Below, in pieces: positions 6,408-9,394 of a DNA stretch of 9,394 bases. The DNA comes from CAYNWK01 sp964400875 (GTDB lineage: Bacteria; Chloroflexota; Anaerolineae; Anaerolineales; UBA4823). The stretch lies in the NCBI GenBank assembly GCA_964400875.1, contig CAYNWK010000169.1, forward strand, positions 1 to 9,394. Direction: 5' to 3'. Position numbers and translations under genes: made by a program. The notes below the pieces were generated by a model. It was not told the DNA's origin and did no database searches. It was given only the letters and a program-made list of their open reading frames with translations. How positions within the stretch are numbered: position 1 is the stretch's first letter; every line of letters starts with the position of its first letter.

Positions 6408-6441
6408 CCCTCACCCCTGCCTCTCCCGCTGGCGGGAGAGG
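6408..6441. repeat. Intergenic palindromic repeat with perfect 10-bp hairpin
   Basis: CCTCTCCCGC (6420-6429) and GCGGGAGAGG (6432-6441) are perfect reverse complements with TG between them; in practice this is a 9-bp stem with a CTGG loop. It is preceded by CCCTCACCCCTG. The whole resembles the short dispersed CCCTCACCC...CTCTCCC hairpin repeats found between genes of many bacteria; that likeness is from memory, not from a search. No run of T follows, so it is not a typical intrinsic terminator. It lies between the acetyltransferase/transporter group and the HAD gene, and could stabilise the upstream mRNA or slow transcription. Confidence 0.7.
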
Positions 6442-6528
6442 AGATTGGCTGCATCTCGCTCTGACCTTTAGTTCCCAAACGTTGGGGAGACTGCCACGGG
6501 GCCGCCGCAATACTTACCTTGAGTGAAA

Positions 6529-6534
6529 GAGGAG
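6529..6534 (+). promoter_or_regulatory. Shine-Dalgarno site for the HAD hydrolase gene
   Basis: GAGGAG lies 9 bases before the ATG at 6544. It supports that start over the in-frame GTG at 6523, which would overlap the site. Confidence 0.55.
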
Positions 6535-6543
6535 CAAGATCTG

Positions 6544-7152
6544 ATGGCAATTCGGGCCGTAATTTTCGACTTCGGCGGCGTGCTGGTGCGCACCGAAGAC
6601 CGCACCTCGCGCCAGCAGCTGGCAGAGCGCCTGGGCATGAGCTACCAGGAGCTCAGCGAGGTGGTTTTCGACAGCGAAACCGCCCGCCAGTCGACGCTGG
6701 GGGAGATCTCGGCCGACGAAGCCTGGGAGATCATCAGAACAAAACTGGGATTAACCCCGGAAGAGCTCGCCAGCATGCGGGAGCAGTTTTGGGGAGGGGA
6801 TGTACTGGACACCGAATTGATCGACTTCCTGCGTGAGCTGAAAGGCGATTACCAGATCGCGTTACTCAGCAACGCCGGGAATGACCTGCGCCAGGCGTTA
6901 GAAGAAGAATGGCAGATCAGCGACGTCTTCGACCTGATCGTGATCTCGGCGGAAGTTGGCCTGGCCAAACCCGATCCCAAAGTCTACCAGCATATCCTGG
7001 AACAGCTGGGCATCGAACCCCACGAAGCGGTCTTCGTCGATGACTTTATCGAGAACGTCAACGCGGCGAGCGCCGCCGGCATGTACGCCATCCACTTCAA
7101 AGGCTCGCAGCAAGCGCGCAACTCGCTCGCCGAATTACTCGAAAGGGATTGA
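6544..7152 (+). CDS. HAD-superfamily hydrolase, subfamily IA
   Basis: 202 residues, typical for this family, starting at an ATG behind GAGGAG. The four HAD motifs are present: motif I VIFDFGGVLV with the nucleophile Asp9; an alpha-helical cap at about residues 16-85; motif II ALLSN with Ser109; motif III Lys142 in GLAKPDPKVY; and motif IV VFVDDFIENV with Asp166 and Asp167. The family mostly hydrolyses phosphate esters through an aspartyl-phosphate intermediate with Mg2+, in the cytoplasm. The residue two after the nucleophile is Gly11, not the usual general acid Asp (DFG rather than DxD), as in YihX-like and other DFGG/DLGN hydrolases. The amidase gene follows after 4 bases, so the two are probably co-expressed. 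The substrate is unknown; a sugar phosphate phosphatase is one option. Confidence 0.93.
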   Translation: MAIRAVIFDFGGVLVRTEDRTSRQQLAERLGMSYQELSEVVFDSETARQSTLGEISADEAWEIIRTKLGLTPEELASMREQFWGGDVLDTELIDFLRELKGDYQIALLSNAGNDLRQALEEEWQISDVFDLIVISAEVGLAKPDPKVYQHILEQLGIEPHEAVFVDDFIENVNAASAAGMYAIHFKGSQQARNSLAELLERD

Positions 7153-7156
7153 TCCC

Positions 7157-8545
7157 ATGGAACTCACCAATTTAACCCTGACCGAAGCTGCTGAGCTGCT
7201 GGCTCGCGAGGAGATCTCGCCCGTGGAGTTGACCCAAGCGCACCTGGCGCGCATCGAGCGGATCGACCCGCTGCTGAACAGCTACCTGACGGTGACCGCG
7301 GATCTCGCCCTGGAGCAGGCCCGGCTGGAGGAGGCCGAGATCCGTCGAGGCCAGCGGCGCGGACCGCTGCACGGCGTCCCCCTGGCGCTGAAGGACCTGT
7401 ACGGGACCGCCGGCGTGCCCACCACCGGCGGTTCGCTGTTCTTTCAAGATCACGTTCCCGAGACCAACGCGCCCAGCGTGCAGCGCCTGTTCGACGCCGG
7501 GGCGATCCTGCTCGGCAAACTCAACATGCACGAGATCGCTTTGGGGGTGACCAACGTCAACCCGCACTACGGCGCCTGCCGCAACCCCTGGGACCGCGAG
7601 CGCATGACGGGAGGCTCATCGGGCGGCTCGGGCGCGGCGCTGGCGGCCAGGCTCTGCCTGGGATCGCTGGGCTCTGACACCGGCGGCTCGATCCGCATAC
7701 CCGCCTCGCTGTGCGGCGTGGTCGGGCTCAAGCCGACGCGGGGGCGAGTCAGCCTGCGCGGAGTGCTCCCCCTGAGCTGGAACCTGGACCATGCCGGGCC
7801 GATGGCCCGCCGGGTGAAAGACGCGGCTGCGCTCCTGCAGGTCATCGCCGGCTACGACCCGCTGGACCCGTATTCGCTCGACGTCCCTGTGGAGGATTAC
7901 TCGCTTCATTTAAAGGACGGGGTGCGTGGCTGGCGGGTGGCCCTGGCCGACGACGAGTTCTACCGGAGCGCGGAGGCGGAGGTAACGGAGGCGGTCAACG
8001 CCGCCGCCGAGGTTTACACCGAGCTGGGCGCGCAGGTCGAGCGGGTCGCTTTCCCCGCCGGCTACGAGGCCGCCCAGGCCAACGGAGTGATGGTCACCAG
8101 CGACGCGGCGGCTTTCCACTACCAGCGCCTGCAGGACGAACCGGACCGCTTCGGCGCGGACGTGCTGGAACGCCTGCGGACCGGCGCGGCCTACAGCTCC
8201 ACGGAATACATCCTGGCCCGCCATACCCAGGCCGAGCTGCGCCGCCGCTCCGAGGCTTTCTTTGCAGACTACGACCTGCTGCTCACCGCGACCACGCCGG
8301 TGACTGCCCCGCCCATCGAAGGGCAGGACGCCATCGAGCAGGCCCGCCGCCTGACCCGTTTCACCGCCCCCTTCAACCTGACCGGCCTGCCAGCGCTCTC
8401 CCTGCCCTGCGGGTTCACCGGGGCAGGCCTGCCGGTCGGCTTGCAGCTGGTCTCATCGCCCTGGAGCGAGGCGCGGCTGCTGCGCGCCGCCTGGGCTTAC
8501 CAGGAGGCGACCTCCTGGAACGAACGGAGCCCTGCGCTCGATTAA
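7157..8545 (+). CDS. Amidase-signature family enzyme, GatA-like
   Basis: 462 residues from ATG 7157, 4 bases after the previous stop; AAAGGGA at 7142-7148 serves as SD site. The amidase Ser-cisSer-Lys triad is complete: Lys79 in PLALKDLYG, Ser154 in the GGSSGGSG block (152-159), and nucleophile Ser178 in DTGGSIRIPAS (174-184). These positions coincide with those I recall for bacterial GatA (79, 154, 178). The family hydrolyses amide bonds in amides, carbamates or related compounds, or, in GatA, supplies ammonia to mischarged tRNA. No GatB or GatC gene is near, and the C-terminal half is shorter than in GatA (usually about 485 residues). A stand-alone amidase is therefore more likely than the tRNA amidotransferase subunit, although automatic annotation may call it GatA. 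Co-occurrence with a HAD hydrolase and an MFS transporter suggests uptake or breakdown of a small amide. Confidence 0.93.
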   Translation: MELTNLTLTEAAELLAREEISPVELTQAHLARIERIDPLLNSYLTVTADLALEQARLEEAEIRRGQRRGPLHGVPLALKDLYGTAGVPTTGGSLFFQDHVPETNAPSVQRLFDAGAILLGKLNMHEIALGVTNVNPHYGACRNPWDRERMTGGSSGGSGAALAARLCLGSLGSDTGGSIRIPASLCGVVGLKPTRGRVSLRGVLPLSWNLDHAGPMARRVKDAAALLQVIAGYDPLDPYSLDVPVEDYSLHLKDGVRGWRVALADDEFYRSAEAEVTEAVNAAAEVYTELGAQVERVAFPAGYEAAQANGVMVTSDAAAFHYQRLQDEPDRFGADVLERLRTGAAYSSTEYILARHTQAELRRRSEAFFADYDLLLTATTPVTAPPIEGQDAIEQARRLTRFTAPFNLTGLPALSLPCGFTGAGLPVGLQLVSSPWSEARLLRAAWAYQEATSWNERSPALD

Positions 8546-8570
8546 TGGGGTCGTTCAACGCGGAAAACCT

Positions 8571-9394
8571 ATGAAGCAGATTCGACCTCTCCAGAACCTG
8601 GCCGCCGAGATGGCGACCTTCAACCGTTCGGCGCGGCTGTTCCTGATCGCCATCGTCGTAGACGGCATCGTCTTCAGCGCCTGGGGGCTGTTCTTCAACT
8701 TCTTCATCCTGGAGCGCGGCTTCGAGCGCGACTTCCTCGGCCTGGTCAACGCCATGCCTTCGGTGTCGGCGCTGCTGCTGGGCATCCCCATCGGCGCGCT
8801 GTCCGACCGGCTGGGCCGCAAGCGCGCCATGCTGATCGGCATTGGCATCTCGATGCTGGCCATGGGGCTGGAGGTCACCGTCGCCAGCCCGAACCTGATC
8901 CTGCTGGCGGCCTTCGTGGGCGGGACGGGCAACATGCTCTTCTTCCTCAGCCACGCGCCCTTCATGATGAAGGTCTCTGACCAAAGCAACCGCACCCTGC
9001 TGTTCAGCCTGAGTTTTGGCCTGATGACCCTGTCCGGGGCGGTGGGCAACCTGTTCGCCGGGCAGCTGCCGGCCATGTTCGGCGCCTGGCTGGAGGTCCC
9101 GGCGCGCAGCGCGGCGGCCTACCAGGCGGTGCTGCTGGTCAGCGTGGCGCTGTCGCTGCTGACCCTGATCCCGATCGCACTGATCCGCGAGCCGGAAGCC
9201 ACTGCCCAGGAGCAGGCCGAGGCGCGTGAGGGGCCTCCGGTCTGGCAGGTGGTGCTGCGCCCCTTGACCCTGCAGCTGGCCCTGCCCAACCTGCTGATCG
9301 GCTTCGGCGCGGCGATCCTGATCCCGTACATGAACGTGTTCTTCCTGGACCGCTTCGCGCTGCCCGACCGGCAGTTGGGGCTGCTGTTCAGCCT
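8571..9394 (+). CDS. MFS transporter (N-terminal part, continues past window)
   Basis: The ATG at 8571 opens a frame that stays open to the last base: 274 codons seen, end missing. It begins 25 bases after the amidase stop; the SD site is weak (only CGGAAA nearby). About seven hydrophobic segments are visible in two groups, with a cytoplasmic polar loop at about residues 206-226 (REPEATAQEQAEAREGPP) matching the central loop of a 12-segment MFS protein. Motif A of the major facilitator superfamily is textbook: G-A-L-S-D-R-L-G-R-K-R at residues 75-85. Another MFS protein is at 4119-5429, but the two are not close copies by eye. The substrate is unknown; it may move the substrate or product of the amidase next to it. 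Confidence 0.92.
   Translation, partial: MKQIRPLQNLAAEMATFNRSARLFLIAIVVDGIVFSAWGLFFNFFILERGFERDFLGLVNAMPSVSALLLGIPIGALSDRLGRKRAMLIGIGISMLAMGLEVTVASPNLILLAAFVGGTGNMLFFLSHAPFMMKVSDQSNRTLLFSLSFGLMTLSGAVGNLFAGQLPAMFGAWLEVPARSAAAYQAVLLVSVALSLLTLIPIALIREPEATAQEQAEAREGPPVWQVVLRPLTLQLALPNLLIGFGAAILIPYMNVFFLDRFALPDRQLGLLFS

Noticed and set aside
6420..6441. Rho-independent terminator
   Set aside because: The stem is strong, but no T-rich tract follows on the + strand (the next bases are AGATTGGCTG), and on the - strand the following bases are GCAGGGGTGA.
6445..6472. Sigma-70-like promoter TTGGCT-16-TTTAGT before the HAD gene
   Set aside because: Each box matches only four of six consensus bases with a 16-base spacer; this is within chance. 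A promoter in this region is likely, but this one cannot be supported.
6344..6526. 60-codon frame covering the intergenic region
   Set aside because: It runs through the hairpin repeat, has no SD site and its composition looks like non-coding sequence read through.
8545..8573. ATG overlapping the amidase stop (TAATG) as start of the last gene
   Set aside because: It is in a different frame from the MFS protein and stops after nine codons. The MFS start is the ATG at 8571.
7711..8574. + strand frame of 287 codons inside the amidase gene
   Set aside because: It is an out-of-frame reading of the amidase; its product is Arg/Gly/Pro-rich with no recognisable domain.

Overview
All genes in this GC-rich window read left to right on the + strand and are packed tightly, with several 4- to 8-base overlaps and consensus Shine-Dalgarno sites. 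This is bacterial chromosomal DNA. A 100-base run of N at 6059-6158 shows that it is a scaffold from a draft or metagenome assembly. The gene content (tandem two-domain GNAT acetyltransferases, MFS exporters, a GatA-like amidase, a DFGG-type HAD hydrolase) would fit a Chloroflexota (Anaerolineae-like) genome. That placement is inference from general resemblance; no marker gene is present.

Layout. 1-802: two tandem RimJ/RimL-like single-domain GNAT acetyltransferases, the first cut by the window edge. 855-1682: an ABC-2 type permease with no ATPase partner in view. 1749-2057: a small unrecognised helical protein, coupled by an ATGA overlap to the next gene. 2054-4107: two tandem two-domain GNAT proteins, also joined by ATGA. 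4119-5429: an MFS exporter. 5454-6347: a third two-domain GNAT, interrupted by the assembly gap. 6348-6543: the only sizeable intergenic region, holding a perfect 10-bp inverted repeat that resembles widespread dispersed hairpin repeats. 6544-7152: a HAD-superfamily hydrolase. 7157-8545: an amidase-signature enzyme. 8571-end: a second MFS transporter, cut by the window edge.

How the genes may work together. The first 6.3 kb contains five acetyltransferase genes with eight GNAT domains, interleaved with an ABC-2 permease and an MFS exporter. A plausible reading is a detoxification or resistance set that acetylates small molecules and exports them, or a set expanded by local duplication. No substrate can be read from the sequence. 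The HAD-amidase-MFS group after the intergenic region looks like a separate transcription unit with catabolic or salvage functions.

The points most worth a second look are: the gap in the third two-domain GNAT is probably too short by about 150 bases; the acetyl-CoA loop is eroded in N-terminal GNAT halves while C-terminal halves keep it; and the acetyltransferases and exporters are densely co-arranged. I see no RNA gene, CRISPR array, transposase or phage gene.
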